A stretch of DNA of 44,705 nt from Bacteroidetes bacterium UBA6661 (GTDB lineage: Bacteria > Bacteroidota > Bacteroidia > AKYH767-A > OLB10): positions 1 to 44,705 of the forward strand of contig DKKR01000058.1 of assembly GCA_002455375.1 (NCBI GenBank). Reading direction: 5' to 3'. Shown here one piece after another: positions 24,646-31,942 of this stretch (position 1 is its first letter; the number at the start of each line of letters is the position of its first letter). The position numbers and the translations under genes were made by a program. The notes below the pieces were generated by a model. That model did no database searches. It was given only the letters and a program-made list of their open reading frames with translations, and was not told the DNA's origin.

Positions 24646-25524
24646 TTATTCAAAAGCTATGTAATCTGTTGGGTCAACAGGCGCACCATTGTACCAAAGT
24701 TCAAAATGCAAATGCGGTCCGTTACTCAATTCGCCTGAGTTACCCACAATAGCTATAACTTCTCCGGCTTTCACCACATTACCCACTTTTTTAAGCAGTG
24801 CAGAATTATGTTTATAAACAGAAAACATGTTGTTGCTGTGTTGTATGGCTATGACATAACCTGCCTGCGAAGTCCATTCTGCAATTACCACTGTTCCGTC
24901 CATAGCACTTTTTATAACAGCATCAGGGCCTGCAACTACGTCAACCCCAAAGTGTTTTTCTGTTGGATTAAACCGTGTAGTTATGGCTCCTTTTAATGGA
25001 GCAAAAAAGTAAAAGTTGGCAATAGAGCCTTTGGTGGTTCCAGCGTTCAACGTTAAATTGTAATCCTGTGGCGACTCTATCTGACTTCGCAGCAAAGAAT
25101 CCTCTTCGGAATGAAGTAGTTGCTTTATGGTATCATAAAGTTGTGGTACAGAAACCGTGTCAAGCGAAACGGTTTTCTGTGATTGACCGGTAATAAGATT
25201 TTGCAGATTCTGAATGTATAAATCCTGCGCTGACACCTGCTTTTGTAAAGAATCGGTACGGATAAGACTTTCAATGGCTGCCCGCTTTACTTTTACGTCT
25301 GTATATCCGGGAATATATTCACGCAGCGGTGTAAAAGCAATAATATAGGTTGTGGCTGTAATGAGGGTAATGATGGCAATGCCCACCACCACCACCACAT
25401 TGATGGGAGAGAGCAGCAAAGATGCTTTTTCTTCCAAAGTTTCGTCATTCATAATAACTAACCGGAACTTGTTGCGGAGTTTAGTGCTCAGTTTGACTTT
25501 TTCTTTGCCTGATGCCTTGGCCAT
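24646..25524 (-). CDS. M23/LytM-type peptidoglycan endopeptidase
   Basis: Membrane-anchored murein hydrolase or hydrolase activator. The start is the ATG at 25524 (MAKASGKEK); a TTG five codons earlier gives extra basic residues only. The single membrane helix is about residues 42-65 (NVVVVVGIAIITLITATTYI), followed by a periplasmic coiled coil (about 85-115) and a LytM domain at the C-terminus. Zinc-site residues are visible: H and D in KHFGVDVV, and the HLH of GPHLHFEL. YKHNS replaces the usual YxHL/YGH block but keeps the histidine. 292 residues. Confidence 0.92.
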   Translation of the reverse strand: MAKASGKEKVKLSTKLRNKFRLVIMNDETLEEKASLLLSPINVVVVVGIAIITLITATTYIIAFTPLREYIPGYTDVKVKRAAIESLIRTDSLQKQVSAQDLYIQNLQNLITGQSQKTVSLDTVSVPQLYDTIKQLLHSEEDSLLRSQIESPQDYNLTLNAGTTKGSIANFYFFAPLKGAITTRFNPTEKHFGVDVVAGPDAVIKSAMDGTVVIAEWTSQAGYVIAIQHSNNMFSVYKHNSALLKKVGNVVKAGEVIAIVGNSGELSNGPHLHFELWYNGAPVDPTDYIAFE

Positions 25525-25647
25525 GCGTTGTTTAAACAAAAAAGTATTGTTATGTTTGCCTTCTTAATCGGGCAAATATCGTAATAATTAAACGAGCAAT
25601 AATTTTCGCTGGAAAAAGTTAATATTTATCGCAATAACTATATTGTT

Positions 25648-28323
25648 TTGAAATCATCCAATCACTTAAAATATTTTATCACCCTTACGCTGTTTCTATC
25701 AGCATGTTCTACACAAAAGAACACTGTCGTTAACAGGGCATATCATAATCTTACGGCACACTACAACGGCTATTTTAATGCCCGCGAAAGAGTGAAAGAA
25801 GGCACAAAAACTTTAGCTTCATTGCATGTAGATCATTACGACCGGGTGCTTGATGTTTTTAAATATGCTACTGACGACAAAGCCAAAACCATTTATCCTG
25901 ACATGGATGAAGCCATAAAAAAAAGCTCCATAGTCATTCAACGACACTCGATGTTTATCAATGGCAAGGAACGTTGCCGTTGGATACCTGACAACTACAT
26001 GGTAATAGGCAAAGCACAATTTCTTAAACATGATTTCTGGACTGCATTAGAAACCTTTCAATATGTTGCCTCTACCTATAAAGATAATCCAAAAAGATTT
26101 GATGGTTTAATTTGGCAGATGCAAACGCAAATGCAATTGGGCAAAATGGCCGATGCTGAATATATGCTCGACTATTTAAAAAATGAAAAGCAATTATCTT
26201 CAAAGTACAAACCCCTCTTTGCTGCTGTTGCTGCAGATTTTTATCTGAAAAAAGAAAATTATCCTAAAGCTATTGAGCAATTAAACAAGGCTGCAGAATT
26301 GGCTACTAAGCGAGCTGACAAAATCCGTTACAATTATATACTTGCACAGATATATCAGAAAGTTGATTCGAACGAGAAAGCTTTTGCAATTTATCGCAAA
26401 GTAATCAAGATGAATCCTGAGTATGAAATGGCATTTAATGCAAAAATCAACAGAGCGCGTTCTTTTGATGTAAACAGTGCAGATGCGCAACAAGTAAAAG
26501 ATGAGTTGAACAAGATGCTGAAGGATGAAAAAAACAAAGATTATCTTGATCAGATTTACTATGCGCTGAGCGGAATTTCTATGCGCGAGAAAGATACTAC
26601 AGAGGCATTTCAATTTTTAAAGAAGTCCGTTGCATCGAGCACAAACAACGCTAATCAGAAAGGTATTTCATACTTGGAAATGGGCGAAATAAGTTTCCGC
26701 AAACTTGACTTCCGTGCCGCACAGTTATATTACGACAGTGCTGCTACCAACATTACTTCTGACTATCCGGATTATGCATTGATTCAGAATAAGAAAAACA
26801 ATCTTTCACGATTGATAAAAAACCTGAATATAATTTCACATGAAGACAGTCTGCTCACCTTGGGAGCGCTTTCAGAAACAGAGCAATATTCTCGCATAGA
26901 TGATATCATTGCTGCTGAAGAAGCTGAGTCACTACGTAAAAAACAGGAAGAGGAAGCAGCCAAAGCTAAAGAGCAGGAAGAGCAATTCAACATGCAGTTC
27001 AGCCAGTTTCAAAATCAACCGGGAAAAGATGGTATGCCCGGTAACTCAACCGGTAGCTCATGGTATTTTTATAATCAGAGTGCCATTAGTTTTGGGTTTT
27101 CGGAGTTTGCTAAAAAATGGGGTAACAGAAAACTCGAAGACAACTGGCGCAGAAGCAGCAAAGAATCCATTGCAACTTTTGGCAGTGAAGAAGAAGCCGA
27201 AGCGCAAGCTCGTGCCGACAGTTTAGAGCAGGCACAGAAAGCATTAAACGACAGCATAAGACAGTTGAACAGCGAGGCTCGCAGAAAAGCTTACTTTAAC
27301 AACATCCCAAAAACTACGCAACAAAAAGAAGAAAGCAATGCTAAAATATTAGAAGCATACTACAATGCAGGAATCATTTATAAAGAGGCTTTAGGTCAGC
27401 CAAAGCCTGCTGCTGACGATATGGAAGAGATGATGAAAAGATATCCGAATAATAAATATGAGCTACCTGCTTATTACAATCTGTATCGTTGTTATCTGGC
27501 ATTATTTGATGAACCCAAAGCCGAGTATTATAAAAAAATTATTCTGAATGACTATGGCGATTCGGAATATGCACGCATCATAACCAACCCCAACTATTTT
27601 AAAGATGCCCAGCGCAAGACAGCCATAATGCAGGTGTTTTACGAAAATACATACAAGGCTTTTCTCAATCGTCAATATACAGATGTTATAGAGCGTAAAT
27701 CTGCAGCAGACTCATTGTTTCCCGGAGGTACATTAGCACCAAAGTTTGCCTACCTACAGGCACTTTCTATCGGATATACACAACCTCGCCCGCAGTTTGA
27801 AGCTTCGCTTAAAAAAATAGTTGCTGCATACCCAAGAGATTCTGTCAGCATATTGGCAAAAGCTATTCTCGATAAAATGAATAACGTAGCTCCAATAGAT
27901 ACTACCATCAGCGAATCGGCAACATCACAAACTGCTGAAGGTAATAAAATGCTGAATTCTATCTATGAGTTTATGCCTGACAAACCGCACAATGTGCTGA
28001 TTATTTTTTCTGCTGAGTTACCTTATGGCACAACCTTAAAAGAAAAAATAAATAAGTTTAATCAGCGCAATTACAAAGAGAAAAGCCTGAATGTGACTGA
28101 GTTAAGAGTTGATGATAAAAATTATGTGATGGTGCGTTCATTCCCCGACCACACGCAAAGCAAAGAATATATACAAGGGTTAGACTCTGACCAAACGGTT
28201 TTTGAGGGTATGGATAAAAGTGCTTTTACACTTTTCCCTATTACAGAAAAAAATTTCAACAAGTTCATTACAGATAAAGACTTGAGCAAATACCTTGATT
28301 TCTACCGTGTTAATTATCCATAA
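25648..28323 (+). CDS. porW: PorW/SprE-like type IX secretion lipoprotein with TPRs
   Basis: Outer-membrane lipoprotein of the type IX secretion/gliding machinery. The signal MKSSNHLKYFITLTLFLSAC places the lipid cysteine at residue 20, and TQKNTVVNRAYHNLTAHYNGYFNARE follows, as in SprE. TPR-like helices occupy much of residues 100-400 and 570-720. A Glu/Gln-rich, probably coiled, segment lies near 430-560 (KKQEEEAAKAKEQEEQ), and a ferredoxin-like C-terminal domain ends in DFYRVNYP. 891 residues. No ATG precedes the lipobox, so the TTG at 25648 is the most likely start. No other secretion genes are in the window. Confidence 0.88.
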   Translation: MKSSNHLKYFITLTLFLSACSTQKNTVVNRAYHNLTAHYNGYFNARERVKEGTKTLASLHVDHYDRVLDVFKYATDDKAKTIYPDMDEAIKKSSIVIQRHSMFINGKERCRWIPDNYMVIGKAQFLKHDFWTALETFQYVASTYKDNPKRFDGLIWQMQTQMQLGKMADAEYMLDYLKNEKQLSSKYKPLFAAVAADFYLKKENYPKAIEQLNKAAELATKRADKIRYNYILAQIYQKVDSNEKAFAIYRKVIKMNPEYEMAFNAKINRARSFDVNSADAQQVKDELNKMLKDEKNKDYLDQIYYALSGISMREKDTTEAFQFLKKSVASSTNNANQKGISYLEMGEISFRKLDFRAAQLYYDSAATNITSDYPDYALIQNKKNNLSRLIKNLNIISHEDSLLTLGALSETEQYSRIDDIIAAEEAESLRKKQEEEAAKAKEQEEQFNMQFSQFQNQPGKDGMPGNSTGSSWYFYNQSAISFGFSEFAKKWGNRKLEDNWRRSSKESIATFGSEEEAEAQARADSLEQAQKALNDSIRQLNSEARRKAYFNNIPKTTQQKEESNAKILEAYYNAGIIYKEALGQPKPAADDMEEMMKRYPNNKYELPAYYNLYRCYLALFDEPKAEYYKKIILNDYGDSEYARIITNPNYFKDAQRKTAIMQVFYENTYKAFLNRQYTDVIERKSAADSLFPGGTLAPKFAYLQALSIGYTQPRPQFEASLKKIVAAYPRDSVSILAKAILDKMNNVAPIDTTISESATSQTAEGNKMLNSIYEFMPDKPHNVLIIFSAELPYGTTLKEKINKFNQRNYKEKSLNVTELRVDDKNYVMVRSFPDHTQSKEYIQGLDSDQTVFEGMDKSAFTLFPITEKNFNKFITDKDLSKYLDFYRVNYP

Positions 28324-28332
28324 TTTTTGCAT

Positions 28333-28360
28333 TTGTTAATAACTTTTATTTTTATCTTTG
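28333..28360 (+). promoter_or_regulatory. Promoter of bactofilin operon
   Basis: TTG (28333-28335), a 17-base spacer and TATCTTTG followed by C (28353-28360) match the Bacteroidota promoter consensus fully. It lies 28 bases before the bactofilin ATG. Confidence 0.75.
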
Positions 28361-28388
28361 CTGCAATACTTAATTAAAGGTTATTACT

Positions 28389-28820
28389 ATGTTTGAAAAT
28401 TTGAAGAACAAAACCACCACCGTTAAATCCGGTGAAACTACATCAGGCTCAATTAACTTAATTGCTGCCGGAACTTCAATAGAAGGTGAAATTAAGTCGA
28501 ATGGTGACTTGCGTATTGACGGACACATTGTAGGCTCAGTATTTTCAAAAGCTAAAGTGGTTGTTGGCACAACAGGAGTAGTGGATGGCGACATCGTTTG
28601 CCAGAATGCAGATGTTTCAGGAACAGTAAAAGGAACTTCTACCGTTACTGAAATGTTATTTCTAAAGGCAACTGCAAAAATCAATGGCGACATTAACACC
28701 GGTAAATTAGTAGTTGAAGTTGGGGCAAGTTTTACAGGCAACTGTAATATGGGGCCTATGGTTAAAGACATAAAAAATGTCGAAAGATCAGAAGCCAAAC
28801 TCCAGGAAAAATCAGCTTAA
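28389..28820 (+). CDS. Bactofilin
   Basis: Small polymer-forming cytoskeletal protein with a right-handed beta-helix core (about residues 22-120). Repeating short strands are seen: GTSIEGEIKSNGDLRIDGHIVGSVFS, KVVVGTTGVVDGDIVCQNADVSG, GDINTGKLVVE. Flexible polar tails lie at both ends. 143 residues, normal. The last 44 bases overlap the atpZ-like gene in another frame. Bactofilin next to atpZ upstream of the ATP synthase genes is common in Bacteroidota. Confidence 0.93.
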   Translation: MFENLKNKTTTVKSGETTSGSINLIAAGTSIEGEIKSNGDLRIDGHIVGSVFSKAKVVVGTTGVVDGDIVCQNADVSGTVKGTSTVTEMLFLKATAKINGDINTGKLVVEVGASFTGNCNMGPMVKDIKNVERSEAKLQEKSA

Positions 28821-29010
28821 CGATTATGTCCGGTATGCATCCATGGGATTTCAAATGGGTGCTATTATGTTTATTGGTACCTATGGAGGTTACCGCTTAG
28901 ACAAATATTGCCAAAACAAAATTCCTCTATTCACTGTTACTTTTGCTTTAATTGCTGTTGCTGCTGCTCTTTACTTAACATTGAAAGATTTTTTACATAA
29001 GAAAAAATGA
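28777..29010 (+). CDS. AtpZ-like F1F0-ATPase-associated membrane protein
   Basis: A 77-residue protein of the AtpZ/AtpI family with two membrane helices (about 22-42 and 51-69) and the family glycine-rich pattern in MGFQMGAIMFIGTYGGYRLD. It is thought to help c-ring assembly or magnesium supply of ATP synthase. The only good start lies inside the bactofilin gene, giving a 44-base overlap; the first ATG after the overlap would remove the first helix. It overlaps the next gene by 4 bases. No atpB follows; prfB does. Confidence 0.82.
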   Translation: MSKDQKPNSRKNQLNDYVRYASMGFQMGAIMFIGTYGGYRLDKYCQNKIPLFTVTFALIAVAAALYLTLKDFLHKKK

Positions 29011-29381
29011 ACAAAGGTTTCATCACCTACATTTTGCAACTTGCCGGCATAACCCTGCTTTATATTTTACTTTATTATCTGATGAAAGATTTTCTGGCTG
29101 CACGTTTCTACCCTTCGTGGTGGAAGTGCGGGATATTTTTCTTCATACTTTTTTCTGTCATACATTATTTGCGACTTGCCAAAAGTAAAGGTAATGAGTC
29201 CATTCGATTTTTTATGGCATCAACAGCGTTTAAATTATTTCTGATGCTTACAGTTATTGTTAGCTATATGTTTTTAAACCCTGATACAGCTATACCCTTT
29301 GCGGTTAGTTTTTTGATGGCCTATTTTCTGTTTATGATTTTTGATGTAGCCAAAGCTTATAAGCTGATGAAAACTACATAG
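29007..29381 (+). CDS. Four-helix membrane protein, AtpI-like by position
   Basis: A 124-residue membrane protein with about four helices (7-26, 40-56, 68-86, 92-114) and charged loops. No family recognised with certainty. In other Bacteroidota a protein of this size lies between atpZ and atpB, so an ATP synthase assembly role is possible. ATG overlaps the atpZ-like stop by 4 bases (ATGA), so translation is probably coupled. 44 bases later prfB starts. Confidence 0.8.
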   Translation: MNKGFITYILQLAGITLLYILLYYLMKDFLAARFYPSWWKCGIFFFILFSVIHYLRLAKSKGNESIRFFMASTAFKLFLMLTVIVSYMFLNPDTAIPFAVSFLMAYFLFMIFDVAKAYKLMKTT

Positions 29382-29425
29382 TCAGAAAAAGCTGTTAAGC
29401 ATTAATTCGTAAATTCGCAGCCGGT

Positions 29426-30515
29426 ATGACACAAGAACAATTAACAGAATGTAAGGAGCGCGTTGACGCTTTGAGGGGGCACCTTTGACATTGATGTCAA
29501 ACTCCTGAAAATAAAAGAAGAAGAACAGCTTACCCATGCACCGGATTTCTGGAACAACCCGACTAGGGCAGAGCAGATTCTAAAATCCATCAAGCTTAAA
29601 AAAAACTGGACCGACACATTTGCTGCCGTACAGCAAGCTGTAGATGATTTAGGCGTATTATTCGATTTTTCAAAAACAGGCGATGCTTCAGAACAAGAAG
29701 TAGAAGAGCAATATACGTCTGTTCAAAAATCATTAGAAGAGCTTGAATTTAAAAACATGCTCAGCGGTGAAGAAGATGCATTAAGCGCAGTGCTCACTAT
29801 AAATGCCGGTGCAGGAGGAACAGAAAGTTGCGACTGGGCATCTATGCTTATGCGAATGTATATACGCTGGGCCGAAAGAATGAACTATCGCATAAATGAA
29901 ATTGACAGGCAAGATGGTGATGTTGCAGGAATAAAATCTGTTACCTTAGAAATAGAGGGTGATTTTGCATACGGATATTTAAAAAGCGAAAATGGTGTAC
30001 ATCGTTTAGTACGCATTTCTCCTTTTGATTCTAATGCAAAACGTCATACATCATTTGCAAGTGTGTTTGCCTATCCTTTGATTGACGATACTATAGAGAT
30101 AGAAATTAGAGATGCTGATATAGAAATGCAGACTTCTCGTTCAGGAGGTGCAGGTGGACAAAATGTAAATAAGGTAGAAACAAAGGTTCAACTCAAACAC
30201 TTACCCACAGGCATTGTTGTAGTGTGTCAGGTGGAACGATCGCAAAGTGGCAACCGCGAGCGAGCTATGCAGATGTTGCGTTCGCAACTTTATGAACTTG
30301 AACTTCGCAAACGCAATGAAGCCAAAGCAGCAACAGAAGCCGGTAAGAAAAAAATTGAATGGGGCTCACAAATAAGAAGCTATGTTTTTCATCCATATAA
30401 AATGGTGAAAGACCTGCGTACAGATTGCGAAACGTCAAACGTACAAGCAGTAATGGATGGCGAACTGCATGAGTTTATGAAAGCTTTTCTGATGGAGTTT
30501 GGAGAAAGAGTTTAA
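29426..30515 (+). CDS. prfB: Peptide chain release factor 2, made by +1 frameshift
   Basis: Ends translation at UGA and UAA. The gene has two frames: ATG at 29426 to CTT at 29483 (20 codons), then after an in-frame TGA (29486-29488) the +1 frame from GAC at 29487 to the TAA ending at 30515, giving 362 residues. The shift signal AGGGGG-CAC-CTT-TGA-C is the classic prfB site. The GGQ motif is in SGGAGGQNVNKVETK, and the UGA-specific SPF in VRISPFDSNAKR. Length matches RF2. A conventional gene finder would start only at the ATG at 29757 and miss the first 110 residues. Convergent with DUF1573, 15 bases away. Confidence 0.97.
29474..29489 (+). promoter_or_regulatory. Programmed +1 frameshift site of prfB
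   Basis: AGGGGG (internal Shine-Dalgarno), three-base spacer CAC, slippery CTT, and in-frame stop TGA followed by C. When RF2 is scarce the ribosome shifts CUU to UUU and reads on; when RF2 is plentiful it stops, which sets RF2 level. All elements match the known site. Confidence 0.95.
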
Positions 30516-30530
30516 CTGATTTAGCAGTAC

Positions 30531-30935
30531 TTATTTTTCACTCACTTCACCCGTCATTTTCAAATAGGTAATTTTATTCTTTGCATTAGTGCTAACCGTT
30601 ATAGTTCGGTTTTGTGAACCAACTTTACCCGCAGAGTTAAACACTATCTTAATTTTCCCGTCTTTACCCGGCATAATTGGTGCATCAGGTTTTTCTGCAG
30701 CAGTACATCCGCAGGTAACACTCACGTCAGTAACAATTAAAGGTGTGTTGCCGGTATTTTTAAAAAGAAAAACATGTTCTGCTTTGTCACCTTCTTTAAT
30801 CTTTCCGAAATTATGTTCAGTTTTTTCAAAACTGATTATAGCAGCTTTTTCATTTGCTTCCAAAACTGTTTTTTGCTGCGCTGATGATGATAATGAAAGA
30901 CCAACTGTAAGAATAATGACCAAAAACTGCTTCAT
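30531..30935 (-). CDS. DUF1573 secreted protein
   Basis: Small exported protein, 134 residues, signal peptide MKQFLVIILTVGLSLSSSAQ. The single domain is the DUF1573 immunoglobulin-like fold: EHNFGKIKEGDKAEHVFLFKNTGNTPLIVTDVSVTCGCT, with the conserved CGCT cysteine pair and a later AGKVGSQNRTITVSTNA. Function is unknown; such domains resemble ASH/MSP folds and may bind other envelope proteins. Divergent from the SufT-like gene (167 bases between). Confidence 0.92.
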   Translation of the reverse strand: MKQFLVIILTVGLSLSSSAQQKTVLEANEKAAIISFEKTEHNFGKIKEGDKAEHVFLFKNTGNTPLIVTDVSVTCGCTAAEKPDAPIMPGKDGKIKIVFNSAGKVGSQNRTITVSTNAKNKITYLKMTGEVSEK

Positions 30936-31089
30936 AATATTTATTTTAATTTTCTTAAACTTTTATCTGACTTTAAAGTTTTCAAATATGGGATTATTAT
31001 TGCTGTACTGCATGAATTTACTTTGAATACTCTATAGAATGTAAAATCAGAATAAAGCAGCAATAAAATCAAGACAACAATAAATCCAT

Positions 31090-31097
31090 TAAATTTG
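31090..31097 (+). promoter_or_regulatory. -7 element very close to the sufT-like start
   Basis: TAAATTTG followed by C is a full match to the TAnnTTTG element. The ATG at 31103 begins five bases later. If used, transcription would begin at or next to the start codon, giving a leaderless message. No TTG is seen at the -33 distance, which weakens the call. Confidence 0.4.
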
Positions 31098-31102
31098 CAC
31101 TT

Positions 31103-31417
31103 ATGGAAGAGCCAAAAGAATTATATGACAGGGTTATTGAAACAATAAAGACCTGTTATGATCCGGAAATTCCGGTTGACATTTATGAGCTGGGATTGAT
31201 TTACGAAGTAAAAATTATTGAAGGAAATGATGTGCATGTAAAGATGACTCTGACTTCACCTGCTTGTCCGGTTGCCGAATCATTGCCTTTGGAAGTTGAA
31301 CAAAAAATAAAAAGTATTCCTGATGTAAACGATGCAAAAGTTGAACTCACTTTTGATCCACCCTGGGATAAAGATATGATGAGCGAAGAGGCGCGCATGG
31401 AACTTGGCATGTGGTAA
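31103..31417 (+). CDS. sufT: SufT/MIP18-family iron-sulfur cluster assembly protein (DUF59)
   Basis: A 104-residue single DUF59 domain: TIKTCYDPEIPVDIYELGLIYEV is the family signature, and LTSPACPVAESLP contains the conserved cysteine proposed to take part in cluster handling. The C-terminal DPPWDKDMMSEEARMELGMW is typical of the SufT form. It is separated by two bases from the DUF2480 gene. No other suf genes are in the window. SufT versus PaaD-like cannot be fully separated by eye, but no phenylacetate genes are nearby. Confidence 0.88.
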   Translation: MEEPKELYDRVIETIKTCYDPEIPVDIYELGLIYEVKIIEGNDVHVKMTLTSPACPVAESLPLEVEQKIKSIPDVNDAKVELTFDPPWDKDMMSEEARMELGMW

Positions 31418-31419
31418 TC

Positions 31420-31926
31420 ATGGAACAGGAAATTAAAAACCGCGTTGCCGACAGTGGTATTATACAGATAGATCCAAAAGATTTTATACCTGCCACTACA
31501 ATAATCAAACTTGACATTAAAGGATGGTTATTTGAGGAAATGATTCTTAAAGAAAAAGATTTCAGAGAGCATATCAAACAACATAACTGGCAGCAGTATA
31601 ATGGTGCTGCAGTTGCTGTTTATTGTTCTGTTGATGCCATTATTCCAACCTGGGCATATATGCTCATTAGCGAGGCATTGCAACAGCATGCTTCCACCAT
31701 TTTTTTTGGTAACACTACTCAACTCAAAGAAAAGTTAGCCATTGATGCAATTGAAAAAATCAATATTGAAAACTATAGCAACAAACGTATAGTTATTAAA
31801 GGTTGTGGTGATGAAAACTTTTCGCCTGCTGTTTATATGCTGCTGACACAAAAACTAAAACCTGTTGTTAAAAGCATTATGTATGGCGAACCTTGTTCTA
31901 CCGTTCCGATTTATAAATCGAAATGA
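31420..31926 (+). CDS. DUF2480 protein
   Basis: Bacteroidota-specific conserved protein, 168 residues from the ATG at 31420 (GTG at 31411 is in frame, but would overlap the previous gene). Conserved blocks: RVADSGIIQIDPKDFIP, KGWLFEEMILKEKDFR, VYCSVDAIIPTWAYMLI, and VIKGCGDENFSPAVYM near the C-terminus. No signal peptide. Function unknown. Its place directly after the SufT-like gene, shared in many relatives as I recall, suggests a link to iron-sulfur assembly; this is inference. Confidence 0.88.
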   Translation: MEQEIKNRVADSGIIQIDPKDFIPATTIIKLDIKGWLFEEMILKEKDFREHIKQHNWQQYNGAAVAVYCSVDAIIPTWAYMLISEALQQHASTIFFGNTTQLKEKLAIDAIEKINIENYSNKRIVIKGCGDENFSPAVYMLLTQKLKPVVKSIMYGEPCSTVPIYKSK

Positions 31927-31942
31927 AATATCAGAAAAAAAT

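Noticed and set aside
28370..28798. 142-codon open frame antisense to bactofilin
   Set aside because: It mirrors the beta-helix gene almost exactly; no start context or domain.
30589..31026. 145-codon open frame antisense to DUF1573 and its leader
   Set aside because: Shadow of the DUF1573 gene, with an artificial hydrophobic tail from A+T-rich intergenic DNA.
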